This document shows, piece after piece, positions 9,950 to 23,000 of a DNA stretch of 64,000 nucleotides. The position numbers and the translations under genes are program-made. Under the pieces are notes generated by a model. That model was not told the origin of the DNA, did no database searches, and saw nothing but the letters and a program-made list of their open reading frames with translations. This DNA comes from Kitagawia praeruptora (taxonomy: Eukaryota > Streptophyta > Magnoliopsida > Apiales > Apiaceae): positions 136,990,501 through 137,054,500 of the forward strand of contig CM075347.1 of assembly GCA_037693485.1 (NCBI GenBank). The letters run 5' to 3'. The stretch's first letter is position 1. Every line of letters starts with the position of its first letter.

Positions 9950-11647
9950 CTAGCCATTTTCATTTGATTGCATCTCCATTGCTTTGGCTTGTAGATCATC
10001 ATATGCTTTCTGTTTCCTTTCTTTCTCCTTTCTTGCATTCTCATCTATTGCTCTTATGATTTCTGCCATAGCAACCAATTCTTCAATCATGATAGAGTTT
10101 TTGAAATCTTCAAGCACTGGCTTCAGAATGTTGGCAGGATATTGACTGAGTAGGTTCATTCTTATATTGACATTGTCTCCATTTCTTCTCCTATACTTCA
10201 CCACATAGGGATCAAACTGAACTCTACACAATCCCTTTGCCCTTAGCTTTTCTGCTTCAATCTCCAGTCTGTCAATTTCTTTCTCCCTTTCTAACCACTT
10301 CTCATAGCAGCCCTTTCTCATCTTTTCAGCATAATCTCTCTTCATTTTCACAAAGTCAATCAATTCCAGCTTCCATACTTTCTCCACCTTGTCTTTAGAG
10401 TCCAGCAATGCAATGATTCTTTCTATCTCATACAATTTACCCCAATTTTGACAACCCCCTTGTTTGAATTTCATTTCTCTCCCATCAGTGTACTTGATCT
10501 CAAGGTGGTCATCCACAATTGCAGCATAGCATATCTTTTGAGCTCTTAGAAATTGCAGTTGCTCTTCATCAAAGTCTTCATCAAGTAGCTGGAGTTTCAA
10601 TCCTGGAATGACTGTTAGAGCCCTTGACCTGGATGGCTTTACTCTCCTAGCAGCATGCTTGAGTTTAAACTTTTTCACTGGATTGTTTGGCAGAAGCTTC
10701 TGACCTTTTTTGGCTGACCATAGTAGTGTTCCATTAGCAGTTTGCTTTTTGAAACACACATATGGTTTCTTGACTTGAATCTCCTTCTCTTCTTGAGGTA
10801 GTAAAACATTTGCAGAGGCCAGAGATGTAGATTTTGATGAATCATTACCAGTGACATCCACCCTAGACATTGAGCCTTGTGTTGTGGTAGGAGTGTCATT
10901 AGTAATGTTCATGGCTTGCTGTTTTCTAATCTTTCTCTCATAGATTTTGCCTTGGTCATCATCATTCTTCTTATCCTTGTCATCCTTCTTCTTCTTCTTG
11001 TCTTCATCACCCTTATCTCTCCTGTGATGTCTTCTTCTCCCATCACTTTTGTCTTCAGAATCATCATCCTTATTTCTCCTAGGTTGAGCACTCTCTGGAG
11101 GTTCACCAGTTGCTATAAAAGATCTGAGAATGTGCAGAGCTTCAATTTCTTCAGCATTTCTGGCTCCAACCTTCTTCTGTAGTTGATCAATGATAGCAAT
11201 GACCAGTCTGTGATTTCGAGAGGTGAGATCATGGGGAATGACCAAATGTTTGATGTCTTCAATTCTGGTGCTAGACTGATAGATGATTGTCCATGGCTTC
11301 TTGATCACTTCTGGTAGCCTTGAAGGTTGGCCATTCCTCAAATCATCAAACAGACTTTTGTTATTCTCATTCTTCTTCTCAATAAGCTCAAGTATGACAT
11401 CTATCTCTGAGTGTTTTAGGTCTTGTAGAGTCTTGTATGTTAGATGCCATATCTTTAATTTGGATATCAACACTATCTCCTTGATCCATAGGTTATTGAC
11501 TTTCTTGAGGATGACAGTGATGTAGTCAATCTGCTTCTTCAACTCCCTCAGATAGAACTGAGTGTCACCAACCTGTTCCCTTGTGGCTTTCAAAAACTCC
11601 AAGAAGGCTTTATCATGATAAACATTTGAGTTAGCAACTTCTTGTAG
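9950..11647 (-). pseudogene. Element A ORF3, C-terminal part
   Basis: This is the last third of A's long third ORF, ending at the stop near 9950. It has a Lys/Asp-rich low-complexity segment, then a charged, helical, probably coiled-coil C-terminus (EKEIDRLEIEAEKLRAKG). At 11647 it is cut by a solo LTR of C. The codons on either side of that LTR, with one TGTAG copy removed, continue in the same frame at 12390 and at 34562. The part itself has no stop. Order and length match the third ORF of element B. Confidence 0.85.
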
Positions 11648-12384
11648 TGTTAACTCGAATAACTTGTAGAAGGGGGGGGGGTTGAATACAAGTTATATAA
11701 TCGTGTCTGATTTTTGCTTGATTATATGAACAAGAATAAACGAATGAATCAAACTCTGTTTGTATTAATAAGATCAAATACAAACTCTACCAAAGGTGTA
11801 CAAATACCTTTAGCAGCTGCTGACAATACAAATATCTCTCTCTGTTTGTTTCAAACTTTCGAATACAAACCTTATACAGAGCTACGCACACGAACTTACA
11901 ACTTCGTCGCACTTTTTACAATGATATTGAGAGAGTATTTATAATGCTACCTATCAACTAATAACAGAAAGATATAATCTATACATGACAATGTTCTGTC
12001 TTCTAGTCGATAGTTTCCATCAATAGAAAACTCTTTCCTTCATAATATCTTCTTGCTTGTTCTTCAAACAAAGATCCTGTTTTATAGCACTTGCCAGTTT
12101 CTATAGCATCCATAATGACATCATCAGTAACACGACTGATATCAGGATCTGTACACTGCATCAGTATCTGATCAACCATCAGTATTAGACCATCATCAGG
12201 ATTTGCCCTTTGTTCTTGACATGTAGTCTCCGATACACTGTTCATTCCTGACTAAACTGTACAGATAACTGTTTTACACATAAATCCTATATAAAGTGCT
12301 AAATCCTTTATAAGATCAGGATTACAAGAAGTATAATGTGTAAATTCTATTCTTAACATCACAACTTATGAATTATTCCTAACA
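11648..12384 (-). repeat. Solo LTR of element C
   Basis: It starts TGTTAACTCG and ends TTCCTAACA, with perfect 5-bp duplications TGTAG at 11643-11647 and 12385-12389 and no internal element sequence beside it. It matches the LTR at 33819-34556 with about five substitutions and one base of G-run length. A G-run (10 G) near 11672 and small ORFs inside are LTR sequence, not genes. Confidence 0.93.
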
Positions 12385-14714
12385 TGTAGCTTGGCCTCAG
12401 TAACAACTTTAACTTCTATAGGCTTGGCACTCTCAGGTATGAAGGATGGAAGTTTGTCAGAAGGCATACTCCCTGCAACCACTGTGGTAGTTATGGATTG
12501 CTTTTGACCACCAGGAGTAGTAATGTGCACAGTTGGTAGAGTAACAACTGGCAGTAGGGTAGGAGGCTCATCAACTTTGGACTTGCCTTTGCCTGGCACA
12601 TTGGTTTTAGATTGTGCTCTGTGATGACCACCCTCATTTATCTGTATGCCCTTCTCCTTAGGTTTCTCCCCCTTTGGATTTGAGTTCATGGACCTTTTCT
12701 CCCCCTTAGGCTTGTTGTCAGGCACAGAGGCTGTAGAAATCACCTGTGGGTTGAAAGATTCTTCAGGTAGAGGGAGACCCATTTGCTTCATCATTGCAGC
12801 CAACATGGATTGCTGATGCAGAAGGACATTAGCTGTGGTGGTTGCTTGAGTGTCCAACTGATCATGGAGAAGGTCAACCTTGTCTGTAAGGTGAGCATTT
12901 GACTTAGTGAGAGTAGCCACCTCCTTTTCAAGAGTGTTCACCTTAGTGAATAGCTCATTGGCCTTGAAACCAGACAAAGATTGATCCTGCAGCCTCTTCA
13001 CTTCATACTTAGACAGTTCATGCACGGGGACTTCAGTCACTAGCCTATCTCTATAAAGATTCTTGAACATTGTCCTCAGCATGGCATTGGCCTCTGTAGT
13101 CTGGTTAGATAGATTTTGAAATCTGCTTCCTAGGCCTGTGACTGTATCTTTGAGGAGGGCTAGGCCATTGTCCATCTTTGTGCAGGTGGTGTTGCAGTGT
13201 TTGAGATCTTTGACCACACTGTCCAGTTGAGGAAATTTAGCATCAAAGGCCCTCTTGACTTCTGCTACTGAAGTGGCTGTCTTGTCACACACCCTGTTGA
13301 CTTCAGTTTTGACTCCCTTGCCAAGATAGTGTGCATCCTTGAGGAAACCCTTGTAGGAATCATTGACAGCTTCATACACTTCACTAGGAGACAGGGATTT
13401 TGCATTGGAGCCCAGTGAAGTGATGTATTCCTCTCTAAGGTATTGAAGTGCTTCACTGAGAGTTATATCATTCTTTCCTTGCAGCCAGGCATCTACATTG
13501 CCATCTCTCTCAGCATCATCAATAATCTTGGCCTTCTGCATCTTCACATCATCCCTATGGCATAGTAAGATAGCCTCATAGTCTGGATTAGGGATATTGG
13601 AGGTGACAAGATTCTGAGCTATTTTTACAAACTCAGGAATCTGATCCACAATTAAGCTTTGAAGTGCTTCAACCGTCAATTTTTGTGGAACAGACCCTGA
13701 TCCTGAAGCACTATCATGTTGCACAGGCTTCAGCCATTGTGACATAAAGTCAGAGCTAGAGCTAGGCAAGCTAGACTCCTCAGTTACAGATGCAACTTCT
13801 GTAACCGGATGGATTGACTCTACTACTGGTGTCACCACAGAAGTGGGATGAGTTACACCAGTAGTTGACACAGACACAGAGTCTCTAGTAAAAACTAGTG
13901 AAGCCTTTGTGGTTGTGATGGTGTCATTAGGATATGCCCCAACATGCATTCCCTCACCATCTAAATGTGGGTCCTGGGTGGTGAGCAAAGTGTCATGCAC
14001 TAAGTCACTTGAAATTATTGGCTCATCAAGAGAAAAGAATTCTTGATGATCAATGCCTTGCCTCTCAGTTGCCTGAGTTGCAGGTTCCAAAGAAATTTCA
14101 GTGTTAGATTCTGGAAGAGAAGTGTGTTGTAGAGTAGATTTTGGCAACTCCCCCTGAGAGATAGAGAGAGTTTCAAGTGTGATGTGCTCTCCACTCAGTG
14201 TAGTGCCAGCCTTATCACTCCCATGTGCTGACTCTGTACAAGAAGGTGCATTGGGGAGGATGCTTGATTCTATAGGTGCACCCTATTGAGAGGATACACC
14301 TAGTGAGCTGTGTGCCCCTGATTTTACAACTTCAGCCATTTGTGTGACTGAAGAGGTGGTCTTAGATTTCTTCCTCTGTGGTCTCTGTAAGGGTGACTCA
14401 GGTTCCTCACTTTCTAGACCTAATTCAACAGCTAATGCAGCTTCAGATAGGATATTTAGTGGTGCAGACATTACTTCTTTTCTCTTCTTTTTACTAACAT
14501 CACCCTTTTGAGAGGATGATGCAGTTGGCTCAGTGTGTGGTAGAGTGTTTGGTTGAGAGGGTTGGTTAGCAGGCCCTGGGTTAGCATTTTGTTCTACTTG
14601 CTTGGGCCATGCTAACTTAGATGCATCGAATGTTGGCATGTTGTGGGGATAAGTTCTAAACAAACTCTCCATATGGGGAGTTATGTTCAGTCTTACATCC
14701 ACATCATTCCTAGT
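12385..14714 (-). pseudogene. Duplicated middle part of element A ORF3
   Basis: It is a near-identical copy of 34557-36886; translations differ at three residues that I can find. It carries the same in-frame TAG at about 14283-14285 as the other copy (36455-36457), so that stop is older than the duplication. The right end breaks at about 14714 into the middle of a C LTR, with only a 2-3 base overlap (tct) between the joined sequences. An apparent start MNSVSETTCQEQ (14927) lies in the fused LTR and is not a true start. Confidence 0.9.
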
Positions 14715-15066
14715 CTTTCCTTCATAATATCTTCTTGCTTGTTCTTCAAACAAAGATCCTGTTTTATAGCACTTGCCAGTTTCTGTAGCATCCATAATGA
14801 CATCATCAGTAACACGACTGATATCAGGATCTGTACACTGCATCAGTATCTGATCAACCATCAGTATTAGACCATCATCAGGATTTGCCCTTTGTTCCTG
14901 ACATGTAGTCTCCGATACACTGTTCATTCCTGACTAAACTGTACAGATAACTATTTTACACATAAATCCTATATAAAGTGCTAAATCCTTTATAAGATCA
15001 GGATTACAAGAAGTATAATGTGTAAATTCTATTCTTAACATCACAACTTATGAATTATTCCTAACA
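14713..15066 (-). repeat. Truncated 3' LTR of element C
   Basis: It matches the last 352 bases of the LTR at 33819-34556 (from about 34205) with a single difference. The missing outer half contains the TATA box and the R/U5 part. The break joins directly to ORF3 sequence of element A. Confidence 0.9.
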
Positions 15067-15081
15067 ATCTCCCCCTATTTA
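15067..15081 (-). other. Polypurine tract of element C
   Basis: On the minus strand aaatagggggagat directly precedes the LTR. From here to the ORF3 stop (15283) lie 200 bases of untranslated, AT-rich sequence. Confidence 0.8.
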
Positions 15082-15282
15082 TGCTTTAAAATCTAAAGCA
15101 TAAATCTAAGTTGTAGATGTCAAAACATATAACAATACAACCAGAATAGAATTTATGAATGTAGAATTATGAAGTTAAGTACCTCCTTCCAGATGTAGAC
15201 ATTTATCTAGTAATTAGAAGAAAGAATTTTAACTATTAATGCTGCTCTTCCTTTACCACTTCCTAGCTGAGATTCACCACTA

Positions 15283-18200
15283 TCACTCCTGGTTCTTCTT
15301 TTTACTTCCCTTTGTCTGCTCTTTATCTCCCCCAGCTTTATCATCCTCAGTCTGGTGGTGTTGTTGTTGTTGTCTTTGAATTGTCTTTATCTCCCCCTTT
15401 TTGACATCAGCAACATTAATTCCAAGAGATTCAGAAACAGAACAAATGAGATTCATTAGAACTGCTTGATTTTCCATAATTGTGACTTGGTTATCTTCAA
15501 GTGATTGAAGTCTTGTTTGCATAGCAATTTGAGAATTCCGAATATCTTTCAAAACATCAGAATGAACTTCAATGTTGGAAGTGCTTCTAGTATCTTCAGT
15601 ATCAGAATCAGAAACAACTGTATCTTCAAGTCTTGTAGAAGAAGTTGCTTGAGTTGTATGATATTCAAGTAATAAAACCTGATTAGAAGTATCAACATCT
15701 CCATCTTTCTGATCTGGAACTGAAACATGATCATCATTTCCTTCACCAGTATTCTGTGTACTAACATCTTCAAATCCTGACTCCTCCTTAGAGTGATCAG
15801 AGACTGTAGATGTCTCAATTATAGCTGATATTGGAATTACATACAAAGGAACACTAGGATCATTAGGAACTTCATCTAGTACATATGTATCAAGAGATTG
15901 CTTTATCCTGGCACCTCTTCTGTTAAGAATTCCTGCAAGCCTCTCCTTTTGCTTTTGAGCTTTAACTTCTGGCTTTGCATTGTGATGTGCTAGGTCATTC
16001 TTCTGATACATTTTGATGAATGAATAAGTACCAACATCCATATCCAAATTTTCAGACCAAGATTCAGGAAAAACCTGATCCCAGAAATCAAATGATGGTT
16101 TCCTAATTTTCTCTCCCTCACTATGGAGTTGATCATCCATACCTTCATTCTCACTTTGACTTACTAAAGTCAACACTCTTTCTACCTCACCTTTTGCCTG
16201 GTCAGGAGCCAGCCGCTCAAATTGTGGATCTAAGTCCATCTTTTCAAGTGTATCACTCAAATTTAGATAAGTGCTCTCATGACCTACAGAAAAATAGGGT
16301 TTAGAAGGAGTTTTTATACCTGAACTAACATGGAGAGAGGGTTCCTCATTTGGCATGTGGCTTGAGGTTTTCTCCAAGGAGTGAGCTGCTATAGTCTCTG
16401 AACCCTTACAATCATCTTCTTTTCTTTCAGAAACTACAGGCTCCAGTATACCACTTTCAGGTTCTTTACTAGACTCTGATGTCTTCAGTAATACTTCATT
16501 AGACACCATAGTTAGTACATCACCGTCTTTAAGTGTTGTTTACTGAGACACACCCTCAAGGTGGATAGACTCTGACTGAACAAAATTTGTTTGATCTTCA
16601 GAAAAATCAACCAAAGTCATTCCTCCCATATCATAGGGTATCTCACTTGCATTCTCAGTCATCACAGAAGTCCTTTCAACATCAGCTATCACAGCTTCTG
16701 AGTCATCCTTCCTCTGACTAGATGGTTCTTGTGTTGCAGTGACTGTGATCTGATATTTCCTACTATTCACCACTGGTGCAATAGTATCTTCTGTTGACTG
16801 CTTTCCTCTATCTACTTCCTCCAGTTGTTCACCTTGAGCTAAAGCATCTTCAATAATGACATCCTTGTCAAATAAATATGCATGAAGTGATTGAAGTGCA
16901 CCATGCTTTGAGAGTCCAAATTTCTTGACTAATTGTCTTTTGACAGATACATAGAAATACATCTTCATTAAGTCAAGTCTTTGATGTAGAAGTCCATATT
17001 CATCTGGAAATAAAAGTTTTGGTACTCTTTCAACCAGAAAATCTAGAACAGGCCTTGACAACTTCACTTTGAGAGAAATTAGTCCCATAGCCAGTCTGTA
17101 TGATAATGTAGTTTCCCATGAAGAATCAATATCCAGATCTCTCTTGTCAAATACTGACATAGATGTAGCTTGATTTGTAGAAACCTGCATGATATTAGTT
17201 GGACTAGACTCTGTGTGTGTAGGTGACAATTGAATCTTTCTCCTTGTTCTCTTGATATAGTGAGCAAAAGATTTATCCTGAGAAGACTCAAGAGGTGTAG
17301 ACACAGAAGTGATCTTGGGATGAGATCTTTGTTCAATAGACACAGTCTTTTGAGAGACAGTATCCAGTAACTGTTTTCCCTTTTTAAGAACTACAGCCTT
17401 TTGGGAGACTGCAGTCTGGCTGTGACTAGGTTTTTCATCTCTTTGTGCTAACAGAGAAAGTTGAATTGCAGCCTTCAATTCTGCTCTCTCAGCAAGAGTT
17501 AAATCATCATCATCTTCACTAGAATTACTACTACTACTTGACACAACAAATCTTCTCTTCCTTACAACTGATGTCTTTTGAGAAACACCAGAGGTTGGTT
17601 TCTTTGAAACAATAGGCTGTGGATCGAAATTTGGTTCTTGAATTGTTTCAGAGACTATGATGTTTTGGGCTACTTGGGTAGACACAGGTGGGTTCTCCTC
17701 CAATTGAGATTGCTGAGCCATTTCACCACAAAAGAAAGAAGAATTGTAGAGAGTAAGAAGATGAGTTTTAAGAATTACCTGAAAATGATGTGGATAATGA
17801 ATTGCAGGTATTTCATCTAGATTCTTTTCATTGTCCTTCTCTGTAATGTCAGAGAAAATTCTCTTTTGCTGTTCATAAGAAGAAACACAATATTCTCTAC
17901 CAAATCTAGCTTCAACATCAGGAATAAAATGGTTTACAAACATTTGCATAAATCTATGATAATAAACCATTTTCCTGTTTTGATCTCTTAACCCAAGTTT
18001 AATACTCATCTGACTTAAGATAATATGACCAATGTTAATTACTCTGTCATAAAGCAAACTATAAGCAATATGTGATGTAACAGAAGTAATTTGCTGAAAA
18101 GAACTACATTTGCCAGTAAAACATTTAGCAATTTGATCAAAGTAAAAAGACCATTCCTTTCTAAGAAAAGACCTATTCAACTGGCTCATGTTGTCTAGAG

Positions 18201-18603
18201 GTCCACTATAACCTAATTCAGACAACATAGTTCTTATATTATCATCAGATGGTTCACTTGCATAACTATCAATAACAGGTAAGCAAAGTACTGAATTAAC
18301 AACAGATTCAGTAATGTCAAATGAATCTTGTCCTAAATGTAGAACAATCTTACCTGATTGACTCTGAGTAGAATCAATTACCTCAGCATTCTCCCAAGCT
18401 TGTGAAACAGCTACTTGATTAATCTGTGGAGATGCTGTCAATGCATAACTTAATGGTCCATACGCCAGAAAGTCCATGATTGGATGAAAATCAGATGACA
18501 CTCCTTCCTTGTTGGTGATAGCTGCTACATGATTGTTTGTCATAAAATCAAAGTCACCAAACTTGAAGGCTACTGATTTAGGTAATCTTCTCTGAGCTGC
18601 CAT
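15283..18603 (-). pseudogene. Element C ORF3 (large Sirevirus third ORF), one stop, shortened C-terminus
   Basis: It starts at ATG 18603 (MAAQRRLPKS). After 687 codons there is one in-frame TAA at about 16540, and the frame continues to 15283 for roughly 1,106 codons in total. The N-terminal 260 residues share the block order of B and A: SDFHPIMDFLAYGPLSYAL, an RKEWSFYFDQIAKCF-like motif and a SYLLYDR-like motif. The middle is Ser/Thr/Gln-rich and disordered. The end is a Gln/Lys tail after a VADVKKGE motif; B continues for about 570 more residues after the matching VKKGE. No membrane span is evident. Confidence 0.8.
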
Positions 18604-19255
18604 TTTTGATCTGAAAAGAACTTGAAAAATTCTTGAAATGGATTAGTGATTTTGAAAACTCAAGAGTGGTTTTTGCTTTAGAGAATGTAAAATTAGAGAA
18701 AGCAATTACACGATTAGAGTTTCAAAACAAATATATTTCACAAATCTTTCAGACCACTATCCCACGTTGACATGTAGATTGACAGGTGTCAGTCCCTGAA
18801 AAATGCGGTTACCCACGATTTTTTGGAAAATAAAATCCAAAATTAATTTTCATGAAATAAATCAGGGTATAAATAATCAATACTGATCAGCTTCCTTTTC
18901 CTGTTGACCTTTCATCAAAATCACAAAATACAATGTGATAATAATTCACAAATCCTGATGATCACACATGAAATCCTGATCAATATCATCCTGATTCCAG
19001 AGACTTAATATGGAGTTTCCACATGGCATTTTTCTTTTATCTGAAAAAGAAATAAACAATTAATCTGAACAAAAATCAATTGGTTAGATATTTTCAATAT
19101 TTCTTGAAAACAGGAAATACAGTCACACACAATAATTAACATTTGACTTCATTAAAACTTCCAAGTGACTGTTCAGCTTCTCACGTCTTTCTTTAAAAGA
19201 AACAGACGCCTTATGCCATTCTCCATAACCCTTTCAATTTCTTTTCTTCTCAACA
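18604..19255. promoter_or_regulatory. Divergent spacer between C ORF3 and its antisense ORF
   Basis: About 650 non-coding bases separate two start codons that face away from each other. It has at least four aatcctgat / atactgat copies (18870-19000), also found in the C LTR. It also has acaggtgtcag at 18782-18792, whose reverse complement CTGACACCTGT occurs in the same spacer of B. I infer a two-way promoter region. Confidence 0.45.
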
Positions 19256-19525
19256 ATGCTCCTCAAACTAAAATTTCCTTCAAATCCATTCTTTAGATTT
19301 TTCACGATCGATGAACATCCTGTTCTTGATCATCTCTTTGAACAGACAACTCTTCTCATCGAACTAATCATGGATCGATTGGTTTTCGAAAATATCCAGA
19401 GGTTTCTCCTAGAACTTCCATCTGTTGGATACAATCTTCCCCTAACCTCCTCAAAACTTGAGGATGAAGAATTTGGCCGAGAGTCTGAGGTTGATCTTGA
19501 TGGAGATGCTATTCATTTAAGTTAG
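19256..19525 (+). CDS. Small antisense ORF of element C, 89 residues
   Basis: It starts at ATG 19256 after a pyrimidine-rich leader and is antisense to the element. The product is leucine-rich, then acidic (SKLEDEEFGRESEVDLDGDA). It has no family that I recognise. Downstream, at 19676-19740, lies a plant-like 3' end (gatgttgtatttcat, tgtaatg, aatgaaaatac) resembling the tail after the antisense ORF of element B. The position between pol and ORF3 matches B. It may be a real small gene or a chance ORF; the shared layout favours the former. Confidence 0.45.
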   Translation: MLLKLKFPSNPFFRFFTIDEHPVLDHLFEQTTLLIELIMDRLVFENIQRFLLELPSVGYNLPLTSSKLEDEEFGRESEVDLDGDAIHLS

Positions 19526-19749
19526 CTGCTCTCATTCAAGTCGCCCAGACAAGGAATCCAAGAGCAAACGAGGCTATTTATCCCCTGATGGATTTCTTGA
19601 GATGCTCCTTGTCTTGTACCTCAGAATTCATATCAATAGACAAGTATAGAATTATCAGTAGAAATTAGACAAAAAGATGTTGTATTTCATTTCCATATAT
19701 GTAATGATTTCAATTAATGAAAATACAATTTCTTGTTATCTACTTGTCT

Positions 19750-20082
19750 TTTGATTATTGAATGATGTATAAATTATCAGTATGCAAATATCAAAACATG
19801 CTAGCATAGACTTAACACATCATAGAATCAGATTACTACACAAAGTAAACGTCAGGATCTGAAACAATTTTCATAATCCTGATACTAACACAATACTGAT
19901 GACGTCAGCATCCTGATAACAAATCTAATCCTGATGATTATTCACAAGTCTATCATACTGAAATTTATCAAGGCAAAGTGTTATAGCTAAAGCATTTAAC
20001 AATCAAATATAGATCCTGATAAGAATATCAAGTCTATAAGCTAAGAACAACATACCTTGCTACTTTTGCAGATGTTAAAGAT
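19750..20082. promoter_or_regulatory. Motif cluster after C pol
   Basis: At least six copies of atcctgat / atcagtat-type motifs lie in about 280 bases, with a full TGACGTCA palindrome (bZIP-type site) at 19900-19907. The same motif set is in the LTR of C and behind pol in B. Confidence 0.5.
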
Positions 20083-23000
20083 TTAAAAATTTAACATTCC
20101 TAACTCACTTACTAGTCTACTGAACGTAGTCTCATCAAGTGGTTTAGTTAGAATATCTGCAAGTTGTTTGTCAGTAGGAACAAAATGAAGTTCCACAGTA
20201 CCATTCTCAATATGTTCTCTAATAAAATGATACCTGACATCAATGTGCTTAGTCCTTGAATGTTGAACTGGATTTTCTGCAATTTTAATAGCACTAGTAT
20301 TATCACAAAACATAGGAATATTACTAAGTGTCATACCATAATCCATCAACTGATTTCTTATCCAAAGGAGCTGTGCACAACAACTGCCTGCTGCTATGTA
20401 CTCAGCTTCTGCAGTTGAGGTTGAAACAGATTGTTGCTTCTTGCTTGCCCAAGAAATCAATCTATTTCCCAAGAATTGACATGTACCTGTAGTGCTTTTC
20501 CTGTCTATCTTACACCCTGCATAATCAGAGTCTGAATAGCCAATTAGAAAGAAATCAGATTCTCTAGGATACCACAAACAAAGATTTGGAGTTCCTTTGA
20601 GATATCTAAAAATTCTCTTCACAGCAATTAAATGAGATTCCTTAGGATCACTTTGGAATCTAGCACATAAACAGGTAGAAAACATTATATCTGGCCTACT
20701 TGCAGTTAGATATAACAAAGAGCCTATCATGCCTCTATAACTAGTATTATCCACACTCTTCCCCTTAGGATCAGAGTCTAGTTTAGTGGCTGTTGCCATG
20801 GGTGTTTTTGCAACTGCACAGTCTTGAAAGTCAAACCTTCTTAAAAGATCTTTGATATACTTTGACTGATTAATGAAAATACCAGTCTCAGTCTGTTTGA
20901 CCTGCAAGCCTAAGAAATAATTTAATTCACCCATCATGCTCATCTGATACTTAGACTGCATAAGCTTGCTAAACTTAGCACACAACTTTTCATTAGTAGA
21001 ACCAAAAATAATATCATCAACATAAACTTGAACTAAAAGCAATTCACCTTTTATCTTTCTAAAGAATAGAGTTTTGTCAATTGTACCTCTTGTGAAGCCA
21101 TTTTCAAGAAGAAATTTAGACAAAGTCTCATACCATGCTCTTGGTGCCTGCTTTAGTCCATAGAGTGCCTTGTCAAGTTTGTAGACATGATTTGGAAACT
21201 TTGGATCAACAAATCCAGGTGGCTGTTCCACATACACTTCCTCATCAAGTTTGCCATTTAGAAAAGCACTCTTTACATCCATCTGGTATACTTTGAATTT
21301 TGAATGAACTGCAAATGCAAGAAACATTCTGATTGCTTCCAATCTTGCTACAGGTGCAAAGGTCTCATCATAATCAATGCCTTCTTCCTGAGAATAACCC
21401 TTGGCCACCAGTCTTGCTTTGTTTCTTACAATCAAACCAGATTCATCTAGCTTGTTTCTGAAAACCCATCTTGCACCAACAATAGATCTATCTTTAGGTC
21501 TTGGTACCAGTTTCCAGATTTTGTTTTTCTCAAACTCATTTAACTCCTCCTGCATTGCAATTACCCAATCAGGATCCTGTAAGGCTTCTTCAACCTTCTT
21601 AGGTTCATTCTTTGAGAGAAAGCAACTATACAAGCATTCATTTTGAATTGATCTTCTAGTTCGAACACCACTATTTGGATCACCAATTATCAAATCTTCA
21701 GTATGATCCTTTGTCCATTTTCTAACAGGTGGTAGATTAACTCTGCTAGTCTCTCCCCCTAAGTTAGTGGTATCTCTTGTAGAAGAATTCTCTCTACCTT
21801 CAAAAACTCTCCTTTGATCAATAGAATCAGTAGATTCCATATTGCTGCTAGTTACTGATCTTTCCTCAGTTGACTCTGAAAGATCAGTTCCTGATGGAGT
21901 AGACTCTGAGACGTCAATTCCTGATGGAGTAGACTCTGAAAGGCTAGTCTGCTCCTGATGATCACTGTGTTCTCTTTGATTTATTTGCTCCCCCTCAACA
22001 GTAGCATTCCTTTGAGAAGCAATAGAAATTCCTTCTGGAGAACCTTCATCATCACTGGAGAGTATCTCAGAATTCTTCAGATTTTCAAATTCCAATTTGT
22101 CATGGCTTTCATCAGTTTGCAGAATTCCAAATTTCTTATCATCAAATGCAACATGAATTGATTCCATAACAATGTGAGTTCTGAGATTATAAACTTTGAA
22201 GGCCTTAGATGCTGAATATCCTAGAAAAATTGCTTCATCCGATTTGGCTTCAAATTTTCCAAGTTGTTCTGGATGAACTTTTAGGACATAGCATTTGCAT
22301 CCAAAGATGTGAAAGTATTTCACACTTGGTTTCTTTCCTTTGATCATCTCATAGGGAGTTTTTCCATGACTATTTACCAAGGTACAATTTTGAGTGAAAC
22401 ATGCAGTGTTAATAGCTTCTGCCCAAAAGTAGGTTGGAAGTTTTGCATCTGCAAGCATGGTTCTTGCTGCCTCTATGAGAGTCCTGTTCTTTCTTTCCAC
22501 TACACCATTCTGTTGAGGTGTACCAGGTGCAGAAAACTGTTGAGTAATTCCATTGTCTGCACAAAACCCCTCCATTGTAGAATTCTTGAATTCTGTACCA
22601 TTGTCACTTCTAAGTACTTTGACTTTGTACTCAGAGTTATTCTGAATATTCTTGATGAGTTCAATGATTTGCTGAGGAGCTTCATCCTTCTTGTGTAGAA
22701 AGAACACCCATGTGAACCTTGTGAAATCATCCACCATAACTAGAGCATATCTTTTCTTGCTGATAGACATAATGTTTACTGGACCAAACAGATCAAGATG
22801 TAGCATGTGAAATGGTTCAGTAATTGAATTTTCAGTCTTGCTCTTGAAAGTGGTTCTTCTTTGCTTTCCAAGCTGACATGCATCACAAAGTCCATCTTGC
22901 ACAAAATTTGCCTGTGGTAGGCCTCTCACCAAATTGTGCTTAACAAGTTGATTAAGCTTCTTGAAATTAAGATGTGAGAGCTTCTTGTGCCAATTCCAGC

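Noticed and set aside
11714..12245. Small ORFs of 76 and 80 codons, also at 33886-34417
   Set aside because: They lie in the LTR of element C and are repeated with it.
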